The position numbers were made by a program, and so were the translations under genes. DNA of 37,157 nucleotides. It comes from Bacteriovoracaceae bacterium (GTDB lineage: Bacteria > Bdellovibrionota > Bacteriovoracia > Bacteriovoracales > Bacteriovoracaceae). The DNA lies in the NCBI GenBank assembly GCA_947448205.1, contig CANFNL010000008.1, forward strand, positions 1 to 37,157, in the 5' to 3' direction. Position 1 is the stretch's first letter. Each line of letters starts with the position of its first letter. The notes under the pieces are model-generated. The model saw only the letters and a list, made by a program, of their open reading frames with translations. It did no database searches and was not told the DNA's origin. Positions 8,994 through 16,864 of the stretch are shown in pieces.

Positions 8994-9782
8994 TTAATAA
9001 TCGTCGTCGTCGTCGAATCCGTCATCTTCTTCACTCGATTTTTTTCCTAGAGCATACTGCTCATCTTCATCGAGGTCGCGGTCTGATTCTTCAACGTCTT
9101 CTGGTTTATCAAAAGCATCGTTGTATCCCCATCCATAGGAGTATGATCCTTCAGTTTTTATTTCTTCATCTGTTTCTGGATCAAATTCTTCACCGACAAA
9201 GTGGTCTTCTTTTTCCATTGATTCTTCGTCATCGTAATCATCATCGCCCATGGCCTCATCGACAGTTTCAGCCTCATCATCTTCGAGAAGATCAACTTCT
9301 AAATCAAAATCCTCATCTTCTTCTTCAAGAATAATAGGCTTTGTTTTAGCTTTTGCTTTTACTTTTGCCACTGGAGCGATTGCGTTTTTGTATTTTTTAA
9401 TAGCTTCTTCTCTGGAAAGTACTTTTGACTTAGCAGGAGCTGAATTTTTAACGGGAGTTGCTTTTGTCGTAGCCGCTTTTTTAGTCGTAGCCGCTTTCTT
9501 AGCAGGAGCCGCTTTTTTAGCAGGAGCCGCTTTTTTAGCAGGAGCCGCTTTTTTAGCAGGAGCCGCTTTTTTAGCAGGAGCCGCTTTCTTAGCAGGAGCT
9601 GCTTTTTTAGCAGGAGCTGCTTTTTTAGCAGGAGCCGCTTTTTTAGCAGGAGCTGCTTTTTTAGCAGGAGCTGCTTTTTTAGCAGGAGCCTTTTTAGCAG
9701 GAGTTGCTTTCTTAACGGGAGGTGATTTTTTGGCCGGAGCCGATTTTTTAGCTGGAGCTTTTTTTACTGGTTTTTTCGCCAC
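8994..9782 (-). CDS. histone H1-like Lys/Ala/Pro repeat protein with acidic C-terminal half
   Basis: A 262-residue protein starting at GTG (9782), with GAGGG 7 bases upstream. Residues 1-150 are strongly basic: eleven successive APAKKA repeats at about 32-97, flanked by variants such as PPVKKA and ATTKKA, then a KVKAKAKTK patch. Residues 153-262 are the opposite, with long Asp/Glu runs ending in DDGFDDDDDY. The repeat half resembles eukaryotic H1 tails and AlgP-type bacterial DNA-compacting proteins. The acidic half could shield the basic half or bind basic proteins. No catalytic domain is visible. A nucleoid-binding role is an inference from composition. Confidence 0.82.
   Translation of the reverse strand: MAKKPVKKAPAKKSAPAKKSPPVKKATPAKKAPAKKAAPAKKAAPAKKAAPAKKAAPAKKAAPAKKAAPAKKAAPAKKAAPAKKAAPAKKAAPAKKAATTKKAATTKATPVKNSAPAKSKVLSREEAIKKYKNAIAPVAKVKAKAKTKPIILEEEDEDFDLEVDLLEDDEAETVDEAMGDDDYDDEESMEKEDHFVGEEFDPETDEEIKTEGSYSYGWGYNDAFDKPEDVEESDRDLDEDEQYALGKKSSEEDDGFDDDDDY
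9499..9696 (-). repeat. 18-bp tandem repeat within the histone-like gene
   Basis: About eleven head-to-tail copies of an 18-bp unit, on the + strand GCAGGAGCCGCTTTTTTA, with starts near 9502, 9520, 9538 and so on to 9682; the last copy is 3 bp shorter. Copies differ mainly by GCC/GCT and TTT/TTC synonymous changes. Each unit encodes APAKKA. Such arrays commonly vary in copy number by slippage, and every change of one unit keeps the reading frame. Confidence 0.95.
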
Positions 9783-9839
9783 GATTTTACCCTCTGAATA
9801 ATTTTAAAACTTCGAATCTTCGTGAATCAACTGGTGATG

Positions 9840-9869
9840 AGTATATATGGAATATTTAACTTTTTTCAA
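9840..9869 (-). promoter_or_regulatory. sigma-70-type promoter for the histone-like gene
   Basis: Read leftward: TTGAAA (9869-9864), an 18-bp spacer, then TATACT (9845-9840), 5 of 6 matches to the -10 consensus. The predicted start is near 9833, giving a leader of about 50 bases. The promoter sits just past the stop codon of the TadG-like gene, so the histone-like gene can be expressed independently of it. Confidence 0.55.
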
Positions 9870-9872
9870 GAA

Positions 9873-12551
9873 CTAAAAATCGAGAAAGTAATTATTATTA
9901 ATTCCTGTTGCCCCATCGTATTTAAGTGGATTCTCAATGGTTATTCCCTCACTTAATAGATCACTTGGAACATTGGTAAAATTTTCTCTCAAAGGGGGCT
10001 GATCGTGATAATCCGAACTTCCTCTCGTCGAATTGGCCGGAATGCTGGGAGGATTATCAATAATTTTTGCCAAGTGGAAAAACTTAGTAGAATAAAAATT
10101 CCGTTTTGCTGAATAACTCTCTACACCTGGCCCATTTAAGCCTAAAGGATGGCCTGTAACAGCATTGGATCCACCAGCTGTCCCTTGGCGCTCACTGGGA
10201 AAATAAGCAGTCATTAGATCCTCTGGCTTGCGTTGCTCGATTAAGGTGGAGCTAGGCTCATCATAGTACATTCCTATATAGAAAAGCCTTTTATCCACGC
10301 CCATTTCAATTTTTGATTGATCTTTGAGGAAATCTAACATGAGTGCTTCAAGAGGAATTAGTCCGCAAGCGGGGTTGGTGGCCCTAAAAAAATGATTAAA
10401 TTTTGAAGCCATATCAAGGTTATTGCAACTTGCTGCTGTAAGCGGATTAGGGCGAGGATTATCGGCATTATTTCCGCTAGAATTAATATGAATGGAGCGA
10501 GCGGCAGCAGTATAATCTCCTTGGGTAGTTTGGCCGCTAGAAGCTTTAAGCGTTTTGCTTGTATTGTAAATACTGTTGGCCACTTCTAGTAAAGCCTGTA
10601 AGTAATCATCGATAGCAGTATCATTTGATTTAATATAAGAATTCACCACCGCTGTGATTTCTGCTGCGCTATGATAGAGCAAGTCATCCCCAAATAATGG
10701 AGCAAAAAGTTTGTAATTAAAACCAACGTTGTTAATTGGTCCTAATCTATGAACAATTGGAGCAGCATTATTTTTTTCATTAACTTCTCTAAAATCTGGA
10801 ATCAGATAATTAATGGCATCGTATTTAGTTGCCCTTCGAGCACGAACGATGGAATTCATCACCTGATCGCCACTTAAGGTAGTGCCAGGGGATACGGTGC
10901 CTAAACTATCTTTGAGTGCCTTAAACTGAGTAGAAAAATAAAGACCTAATTTTTGCTCAGTACTTACTCCGATGGTAAGCGGAAAAGGAAGTTTACTAAT
11001 AAGTTGGATACTGCTTAAGCCGCTTCCAGCACTTTGTTGGACGTCTAAATCAGCGGAGTCTTTAAAATCATAAATCAGATTGGGAATAGCAAAAAATACT
11101 TCGCCATTTTTTGGAACTCCCCCGAGAATAGGATTACTTTGATTGACCCAAAACTTAGTACTCGATGAGGGAATAGGCATTCCAGGAGTAAAATTTCCTG
11201 CAATTTGGAGCCCATTAATATAAGAGCTGCTGCGATGATTAAGATCGGTGCGGGCCTTGAGAGTTTCATTGTTCTCATAACCAAATAGCTTGGGACCAAT
11301 TCTGCCACCAAAAGGCTTTGCAGCTGCATAGGCCGTAAGCTTAATCCCTTCACTTCCACCGATAGGAAAAAAGAGCCCAATGAATTTACTTTCAGCTTTG
11401 ACAGCATAGTAGGTAAGGACCTTGGGATTTTTATTAAAGCCTAATATATAGCCGGGAACAGGAAGAGCTGATTTTGAAATCCCACATCCCGCTTCTGCCA
11501 CTACTCCACCGATGGCATCATTTTGATTGGCAGTATCAACGAATGTTGAAAATATAGTGGCGAAATTAACCGGCATCATTTGCAAGTCTAGATAATACTT
11601 ATCCAGTGCTTTTGATCCAGCAGGAATAAGTACACCTGAGAGGGAGTTCGCAGTTGCATTGAAAGGTTTTGGAGCAAGTTCCGTCAATTTAAAATTATTG
11701 GAGAGCTCATCTGAGCCGTCATCTTTGTAAGCGCCCCCACTTAAATTTCGATAAGCCGACATAAAGGCTTTTACCGGTCTTTCGTTTAATCCAACCTCTG
11801 CTCCTTGAGACTGAAGGCCATTAACTTTTGCCCGATCTAGATCAGCTACCGGTGGGAGATTAACGATCATTTCTAAATTTCTCATCCTAAAAGCCAACTC
11901 GATAGCTTGAGGCCACGCCCCCGGTCTATTGCTAGCAACCAGAGGAGCTTCGGGAATGTCGCCATTTCCAGAACCAAAAGCCCATGTTAGTGCCGTAAGA
12001 AAATTACCAGCACTTCTTCTTGAGCAATCCTTTCCTTTTTCTTCTACAAGTTTATTTACGAAAGCTTCATGAATTTCAGTTATCCCCGCAACTCCAATGG
12101 CCGGGAAGCGAGGAATCCCAGGAAGTGAGTAAAGAGGACAAATATTTGTGTTAGCACTGTTGTGAATACAAATTGAAGGAATATTGTATTCATCGAATTT
12201 TTTGAATCCTGCAATCGGTGGATTCTCAAGCAAAAAATTAATCGGCTTTCTTCCAGCAAGATTGGTATCACTTAACTGTTTTGGCATGAGTCCCAGCTGG
12301 CCTAAAATATAATATTTAAACATCCATTCTTTGTAAGTATTTCTCATCTCCCAGTTCACATAAGCGATATTAGTGAGCTGGCGGGCCTGGGTAGCAGCAC
12401 CTGAAAAAGCAGCGGCATCGGTAGCGTTTTGAAGATTTATTTTAGCCTTAACAAATAGTCCCACATTGATAATGAAAGCTAACATACCCATGACGACTAT
12501 GAGAGTAATTCCCATAAAGATACTTAATTGGCCGCGGTTACCCTTGAACAT
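9873..12551 (-). CDS. TadG-like secreted/pilus-associated protein
   Basis: An 892-residue protein starting at ATG 12551. The N-terminus NRGQLSIFMGITLIVVMGML followed by KAKINLQNATDAAAFSGA is the Tad/TadG-like pattern: a short positively charged leader, one hydrophobic helix (about residues 8-30) and an NATDAAA segment. The rest is predicted to lie outside the cytoplasm and is rich in Asn, Ser, Gly and Pro with few cysteines, without a recognised enzyme motif. In known Tad systems TadG-like proteins assist Flp pilus assembly or anchoring. No other Tad gene is present in this window, so its partner machinery is elsewhere or it acts alone. The gene was identified from the N-terminus only; the long distal part is of unknown function. 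Confidence 0.7.
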   Translation of the reverse strand: MFKGNRGQLSIFMGITLIVVMGMLAFIINVGLFVKAKINLQNATDAAAFSGAATQARQLTNIAYVNWEMRNTYKEWMFKYYILGQLGLMPKQLSDTNLAGRKPINFLLENPPIAGFKKFDEYNIPSICIHNSANTNICPLYSLPGIPRFPAIGVAGITEIHEAFVNKLVEEKGKDCSRRSAGNFLTALTWAFGSGNGDIPEAPLVASNRPGAWPQAIELAFRMRNLEMIVNLPPVADLDRAKVNGLQSQGAEVGLNERPVKAFMSAYRNLSGGAYKDDGSDELSNNFKLTELAPKPFNATANSLSGVLIPAGSKALDKYYLDLQMMPVNFATIFSTFVDTANQNDAIGGVVAEAGCGISKSALPVPGYILGFNKNPKVLTYYAVKAESKFIGLFFPIGGSEGIKLTAYAAAKPFGGRIGPKLFGYENNETLKARTDLNHRSSSYINGLQIAGNFTPGMPIPSSSTKFWVNQSNPILGGVPKNGEVFFAIPNLIYDFKDSADLDVQQSAGSGLSSIQLISKLPFPLTIGVSTEQKLGLYFSTQFKALKDSLGTVSPGTTLSGDQVMNSIVRARRATKYDAINYLIPDFREVNEKNNAAPIVHRLGPINNVGFNYKLFAPLFGDDLLYHSAAEITAVVNSYIKSNDTAIDDYLQALLEVANSIYNTSKTLKASSGQTTQGDYTAAARSIHINSSGNNADNPRPNPLTAASCNNLDMASKFNHFFRATNPACGLIPLEALMLDFLKDQSKIEMGVDKRLFYIGMYYDEPSSTLIEQRKPEDLMTAYFPSERQGTAGGSNAVTGHPLGLNGPGVESYSAKRNFYSTKFFHLAKIIDNPPSIPANSTRGSSDYHDQPPLRENFTNVPSDLLSEGITIENPLKYDGATGINNNYFLDF

Positions 12552-13113
12552 GAGATTTTTTATCCCTGAAAAATTAAAAGAGGTGTCTCAATGCTACCGA
12601 AGTGAAATTTTAAGGTCAAACAATTCATTGAAATCTGGTCCTATGCCGGTCCTATGGGTTGGTACAGTAATTGAAATTGATAAGTTTAGTTCTAGAGGGT
12701 CGAGTCTAGATAAGTGGAACGTTTGCTGTATTTCGACAATCCCATCAACTACCACTCTCAATGTGCTCTGCACTCCAGACTGAACTCTCAATCACCAGGA
12801 CTCGCGGGGGTCCTGGCTCGCCTTGAAATGTTATTGGATTAATTTGCTTGGTTGATAATTAATGTGTTTATGTTAAGATTTTAAAACTAGTGGATGGGTT
12901 TGGGTAGGTTTTGCAGATTCACCTTCCACCCACTAGAAAACTTCTCAAATTCTTAAGAAATTTTCTAGCGTTTACCACCTCATTGAAAATCTTTATACCA
13001 AGTTCTTATTTGATGGGCGTCTTTTTTCAGAAACGAACTTCTTTCAGTCGGAAAAAATCACCCCGATTCTCTATTGGCCTAATCTATCGCTATAATGGAG
13101 AGTAGGAGAATTC
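12552..13113. other. 562-bp stretch without a confident gene
   Basis: This holds short repeats rather than a convincing gene. There is a direct repeat GGTCCTATG (about 12639 and 12650), an inverted pair TCTAGA...TCTAGA near 12693-12712, and a GC-rich hairpin CCAGGAC...GTCCTGG at about 12796-12819. From 12887 to 12968 two hairpins are described separately. A leftward 65-codon frame (12791-12594, TTG start, directly preceded by a stop) reads plausibly protein-like but has no ribosome-binding site or recognised motif. A possible rightward promoter, TTGATA with TAAGAT 16 bp downstream, lies around 12853-12880. Confidence 0.5.
12887..12968 (+). other. two overlapping hairpins in the leader upstream of 13114
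   Basis: Hairpin 1 pairs CTAGTGGATGG (12887-12897) with CCACCCACTAG (12926-12936), 11 positions with one mismatch. Its loop is G-rich (GGG TTT GGG TAGG). Hairpin 2 pairs CTAGAAAACTTCT (12933-12945) with AGAAATTTTCTAG (12956-12968), 13 positions with one mismatch. The CTAG at 12933-12936 belongs to both stems, so the two compete or stack. Neither is followed by a U-tract. They could be a regulatory leader or a small RNA; no known riboswitch class was recognised. Confidence 0.45.
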
Positions 13114-13512
13114 GTGAAGCAAAAACCATTAGTCAGCCGAGTTTATAAATACAAAAATCAGGCGAGCACCTTTTTTTGTCCGCTCTGTAGAACTGAACGG
13201 GGAATCAGTATTTCTCCGAGGCTTACCAAAAAAAATTACATTCAAATTCTTTTAACTTCCATCGTTGTTGGCAGTATGCTCTTCCCGATTATGGGGGTGA
13301 AGTGCTTTTTTATTTTCTTTGTGATTCTTGGTCTCTTTGAACTTGCAGTGCGCTCAGATTATAAAAAGCAAGTAGCTTGTCCCCATTGTGGTTTCGACGC
13401 TACTTGGTATAAGCGCGATGTAAAAGTGGCCCGTCAATTAGTTAAGGATTTCTGGTTGCAGAAACAAGGACTTGAGACTCAAAATTCGCAGCCTGCCGCG
13501 AAACGATCCTAA
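13114..13512 (+). CDS. small zinc-ribbon membrane protein of unknown function
   Basis: A 132-residue protein starting at GTG, with TAGGAG at 13103-13108. Two CPxC pairs, CPLC near residue 22 and CPHC near 89, flank two hydrophobic segments at about 43-58 and 61-78. The four cysteines would be brought together on the same side of the membrane and could bind a zinc ion as a split zinc ribbon. The C-terminus is polar. I do not recognise the family. It lies 150 bp upstream of ssb on the same strand. Confidence 0.65.
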   Translation: MKQKPLVSRVYKYKNQASTFFCPLCRTERGISISPRLTKKNYIQILLTSIVVGSMLFPIMGVKCFFIFFVILGLFELAVRSDYKKQVACPHCGFDATWYKRDVKVARQLVKDFWLQKQGLETQNSQPAAKRS

Positions 13513-13606
13513 TAAATTCCGTTATTCATTTTTTGTAAGAAAAATCTTCTTTTGCTCCTGTGAATACTTGTTTAAAGTTGCAACAATAAACTAAATTAAT
13601 CAGGTA

Positions 13607-13638
13607 ACAGTAAGTTTTTTTACGCGTGTACTTACTGT
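13607..13638 (+). promoter_or_regulatory. inverted repeat in the ssb upstream region
   Basis: Perfect 9-bp arms, ACAGTAAGT (13607-13615) and ACTTACTGT (13630-13638), separated by 14 bases that include the palindrome ACGCGT. The right arm ends 24 bp before the ssb ATG. It could be an operator for a dimeric regulator or a hairpin in the ssb leader. It does not match the LexA box reported for Bdellovibrio (TTAC-N3-GTAA). Confidence 0.5.
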
Positions 13639-13662
13639 GAATCACAAAAGGGAGATTTCTAA

Positions 13663-14121
13663 ATGAGTGTTAACAAAGTTATTATTTTAGGAAGATTGGG
13701 ACAAGATCCAGAGTTGAAATACACTCCAGGTGGAATGGCCGTTTGTAATTTTACATTGGCAACTTCTGAATCATGGGCAGACAAAGCAGGACAAAAACAA
13801 GAAAGAACTGAGTGGCATAGAATTGTTGTTTGGGGAAAGCTTGCTGAGCTTTGTAACCAATACCTAGCAAAAGGAAGACAAGCTTTTATCGAAGGCTCAC
13901 TTCAAACTCGTTCATGGGACGACAAGAGTGGCCAAAAACGTTATACAACTGAGATCAATGCAAAAACTGTTCAGTTCATTGGTGGACAAGCGGGTGTTGG
14001 AGCAGAGAGAACTAATTCTCAAGGCGCCGGAGCTGCACCATCGTATGAATCAAGCATGGTTAATCAGGAGTACGACATTTCTACTGATACTAATTTCACA
14101 TCTGATGACATTCCGTTTTAG
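13663..14121 (+). CDS. ssb: single-stranded DNA-binding protein
   Basis: A 152-residue SSB. The N-terminal OB fold (residues 1-107) opens with [22 protein letters not shown] and contains [20 protein letters not shown] and the [16 protein letters not shown] stretch. A Gly/Ala/Ser linker (110-140) leads to the acidic tip SDDIPF, which recruits replication and repair proteins. It coats single-stranded DNA during replication, recombination and repair. GGGAG before the ATG is a good ribosome-binding site. It is bounded by its own terminator, so it is probably a monocistronic unit. Confidence 0.97.
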   Translation: MSVNKVIILGRLGQDPELKYTPGGMAVCNFTLATSESWADKAGQKQERTEWHRIVVWGKLAELCNQYLAKGRQAFIEGSLQTRSWDDKSGQKRYTTEINAKTVQFIGGQAGVGAERTNSQGAGAAPSYESSMVNQEYDISTDTNFTSDDIPF

Positions 14122-14150
14122 TAGTTAGAAAATTTTTTAATAAATTGACG

Positions 14151-14177
14151 AGGGCCACATTTTTGTGGCCCTTTTTT
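14151..14177 (+). terminator. intrinsic terminator after ssb
   Basis: Perfect 9-bp stem AGGGCCACA (14151-14159) with TGTGGCCCT (14164-14172), a TTTT loop and a following T-run. It lies 30 bp after the ssb stop codon. Confidence 0.95.
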
Positions 14178-14265
14178 ATGTCCAGGAGCCGGAGCATGCG
14201 ATGTTCAGGATGGACGGTGCAAAACTGTAGTTGAACTTTAAATCTGCACGTGATAGCGTAACGTA

Positions 14266-15426
14266 ATGATTTTAAAACGTAATATCGAAGCCATATTTAA
14301 GAAACTAGCCTCCTCTTATAAGATTGTGACCATTACTGGGCCTAGGCAGTCTGGCAAGACAACCCTGTGTAAGACAATATTCCCAGAGAAAAAATATTAC
14401 TCATTAGAAGATCCAGATATCCGTTCTTGGTGTGAAACTGATCCGAGATCTTTTCTAAAGGATATTGCCGAAGGTGCAATCCTAGATGAAATCCAGAGAG
14501 TTCCAAATTTTCATTCTTACTTGCAAACTTTTGTTGATGAAAGATCGGCCAAGGGACAATTTATTTTAACTGGAAGTAATCAGTTACATCTAAACGAAAA
14601 AGTTACTCAATCACTTGCTGGACGTACGGCCTTAATGACACTACTTCCTTTTTCCATGACAGAAATAAAATCAAAAATTTCGAACAAAACATTTGAAGAA
14701 ATAATCTTTGAAGGATTTTATCCGGGAGTTTTTGAATCCGGGATGGAGCCAACTAGTTTTTATAAAAATTATTATCAAACTTATATTGAAAGAGATGTTA
14801 CTGCCCTTATAAATCTTAAAGATCGGATGCAGTTTGAAAAATTTGTTAAGCTTTGTGCTGGACGTGCTGGGCAAATATTAAGTTATTCAGGACTAAGTAA
14901 TGATGTTGGTGTTTCTGTCGCTACAATTCAACACTGGATTAGTATTCTTGAAGCATCATTCATTGTGTTTAGGCTGCCGCCATTTTATGAAAACTTTAAT
15001 AAGCGAATGATAAAATCACCAAAATTATATTTTTATGATGTTGGTCTACTCTCATACTTATTAGACTTGCGTTCGCCCACTGATTTAAAAAGTCATTCTA
15101 TGCGAGGAGCTCTTTTTGAAAATCTTGTTATAGTCGATATAATGAAAGAGCAGCTTTATCGTGGTGAAGATGTAAAGCTCTATTATATGCGAGATGCAAA
15201 GGGATTAGAGGTCGATTTAATCTATAAAACTGGTCTAACTGCTAAGCTTTTTGAAATTAAATCAGGGATGACTGTCAATGATGACTTCTTTACGGGACTA
15301 TCGAAGTTTGGGGAACTCTTCAGCGGATATAATATAAAGGCAAAGAAATATATTATTTATGCAGGTGAGCATGAATTTGAAAGAAATGAGACTCAAATTA
15401 TTAATTATAAAAATTTTAAAGACTAA
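14266..15426 (+). CDS. AAA-type ATPase with C-terminal DUF4143 domain
   Basis: A 386-residue protein. Walker A is GPRQSGKTT (25-33), Walker B is AILDEIQ (71-77) and a sensor-like FILTGSNQ follows at 99-106. The second half matches the DUF4143 arrangement: a winged-helix-like region (about 200-250) and a terminal domain with EVDLI (Asp317) and FEIK (Glu330, Lys332), a spacing like PD-(D/E)xK nuclease folds. Members are widespread, patchily distributed single-gene ATPases whose role is not settled. No strong ribosome-binding site is visible before the ATG. It is AT-rich with a dense AAA/ATT codon use and sits after the ssb terminator, which fits an acquired accessory gene. Confidence 0.88.
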   Translation: MILKRNIEAIFKKLASSYKIVTITGPRQSGKTTLCKTIFPEKKYYSLEDPDIRSWCETDPRSFLKDIAEGAILDEIQRVPNFHSYLQTFVDERSAKGQFILTGSNQLHLNEKVTQSLAGRTALMTLLPFSMTEIKSKISNKTFEEIIFEGFYPGVFESGMEPTSFYKNYYQTYIERDVTALINLKDRMQFEKFVKLCAGRAGQILSYSGLSNDVGVSVATIQHWISILEASFIVFRLPPFYENFNKRMIKSPKLYFYDVGLLSYLLDLRSPTDLKSHSMRGALFENLVIVDIMKEQLYRGEDVKLYYMRDAKGLEVDLIYKTGLTAKLFEIKSGMTVNDDFFTGLSKFGELFSGYNIKAKKYIIYAGEHEFERNETQIINYKNFKD

Positions 15427-15468
15427 GTTATCTAAGAATAAAAACCTACCCTAGGTTCATTTAAAAAA

Positions 15469-16038
15469 ATGGAAAATTATTTTGAAGAACAACATTTTGA
15501 TGAGGCAGCCTTTTGCAGCCTCTTACCACTTAAAGCTTCTGAGTTTATCAATTGCTCATTTCACTTTATCGATTTTACCACTATCAATCTAGCGCTCAAT
15601 AAATTTTTGGAATGCCAATTTATTAATTGCAACCTAAGCAATGTGAGTTTCAAAAGTGCCATCTTGAGAGATGTGCACTTTCACAAGTGTAAACTCATCG
15701 GAGTCAATTTCACTGAAACTCAAAGTCTCACCAATCCTAAATTTGAAGAATCGCTTTTAGATTATGCAAGTTTTCAAGGATTGAATCTGACGGGGGGGAG
15801 CTTTTTAGATTGCTCCCTTAAAGACTCTGATTTTTATGAAACAAATCTTTTTAAAGCCAATTTTAAAAAATCAACTCTGTCTCAAGCAAGCTTTAATAGA
15901 GCAAACCTCTCTCAGGCTGATTTGCGGGAAGCCTTGGATTATTCCATCGATCCTAGAGAGACTAATATTAAAAGGGCAAAATTTAGTATGCCGGAAGCTC
16001 TCTGTTTGTTGTCGAGTTTTGAAATTGAAATAGATTAA
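15469..16038 (+). CDS. pentapeptide-repeat protein, McbG/Qnr-like
   Basis: A 189-residue protein made almost wholly of pentapeptide repeats of A(D/N)LxX form, e.g. NLFKANFKKSTLSQASFNRA and ANLSQADLREA, which fold as a right-handed quadrilateral beta-helix. An interruption at about residues 83-105 and the C-terminal tail (DYSIDPRETNIKRAKFSMPE, then a LLSSFEIEID end) match the overall design of McbG and Qnr proteins, in which the C-terminal helix dimerises. Such proteins can mimic B-form DNA and protect gyrase from inhibitors. Gyrase protection here is inferred, not shown. It follows the DUF4143 ATPase by 42 bp and ends 1 bp from the convergent M23 gene. Confidence 0.85.
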   Translation: MENYFEEQHFDEAAFCSLLPLKASEFINCSFHFIDFTTINLALNKFLECQFINCNLSNVSFKSAILRDVHFHKCKLIGVNFTETQSLTNPKFEESLLDYASFQGLNLTGGSFLDCSLKDSDFYETNLFKANFKKSTLSQASFNRANLSQADLREALDYSIDPRETNIKRAKFSMPEALCLLSSFEIEID

Positions 16039-16039
16039 A

Positions 16040-16642
16040 TCAAATTTTCATCAAGTCATTTCTCATATAAGATTGACCGTTAAAAATTAAGAGCAAGGGC
16101 TCTTTATTTAGATTTGCCTGAATGTGGAGATGGGGTTCAGTTGTATTACCTGAATTTCCCACATTGCCGATTTGACTGCCAGACAAGATGACATCGTTTA
16201 CTTGTAAATAAGAACTACCCATTTTCATATGGGCATAAAGGATGCTTATGCCGCTTTTGCATTGAAGAACGATATGATTACCTTTAGGGTTTTTAATATC
16301 AGTTTCAGAATAAGCTGTATTGTCTCTTAAATCAGAAACAACTTCTGTAATAGTTCCATCACAAACGACTAAGAGCGGCTCGTTCCAAATACAAAATTTT
16401 TCATTCGATTCATACCTGTTTTTATAAATATTTTCTTGGTCACATAATTTTACAATATCTAGAGCAAGCTTTTGTTGGTGGTAGAAATGATGATGGTTGT
16501 TTAAAAAAGTAATAGACTCTTTTCGATTTATACTTTTGAAAATATTGGTTGAAAACGCTTTTAAAAAATAAAACCAGCCAAGCAAGAAACAACAACTAGA
16601 AAATAAGAATAATTAAAAGAAAAAAGATCTCTGCGCTTCCAT
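16040..16642 (-). pseudogene. M23-family peptidase, frame interrupted by TAA in the signal peptide
   Basis: The uninterrupted frame is 16585-16040 (181 codons from a TTG). It has an M23/LytM-type domain: Asp43 in QQKLALDIV, His119 in LYAHM, and His152-x-His154 in EPHLHIQ, with GNHIVLQC and IGNVGNSGN typical of the fold. The usual His of HxxxD is Lys39, but a histidine cluster (31-33) precedes it, as in an M23 branch with an NHH motif. Upstream in the same frame an ATG at 16642 starts MEAQRSFFF, then a TAA (16615-16613), then LFLFSSCCFLLGWF. Joined, these make a normal signal sequence. No ribosome-binding site supports either ATG 16642 or TTG 16585. It may be a pseudogene, a sequencing error, or a cytosolic short form. 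Confidence 0.6.
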
Positions 16643-16821
16643 GGATAATTGAAATATATGAATATATTAAAAAGTATTGAAACTGATGAACTAAATCAAC
16701 TACCAAGAAAGTTTTTTTCTAAGATTTAGATAAGCAGAAATAAGAAAAAAGAGAATTAGCAAAGTAACCAATAATTCATTTAAAAGTTTAAAGGCGAAGT
16801 AATTCAATTTTTATTTCCCAT

Positions 16822-16846
16822 AAAAAAAGGCCACTTTCGTGGCCTT
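16822..16846 (-). terminator. intrinsic terminator after the Lys/His-rich gene
   Basis: Read leftward, an 8-bp stem AAGGCCAC/GTGGCCTT (16846-16839 with 16834-16827) with a 4-base loop, followed by a run of seven U (16828-16822). It lies 18 bp past the stop codon of the 77-residue gene. Confidence 0.93.
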
Positions 16847-16864
16847 CTTATTTAAGAGCGCAGC

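Noticed and set aside
9250-9801. Rightward 183-codon frame opposite the histone-like gene
   Set aside because: It is the antisense of the repeat: a monotonous AFLAGA series with no ribosome-binding site. The leftward frame has a promoter, start signal and terminator.
12594-12791. Leftward 65-codon frame upstream of the TadG-like gene
   Set aside because: TTG start directly after a stop, no ribosome-binding site, no motif. It could be a decayed remnant but cannot be supported as a gene.
12911-13105. Rightward 64-codon frame within the structured leader
   Set aside because: No ribosome-binding site and residue composition unlike a protein; it overlaps the hairpins.
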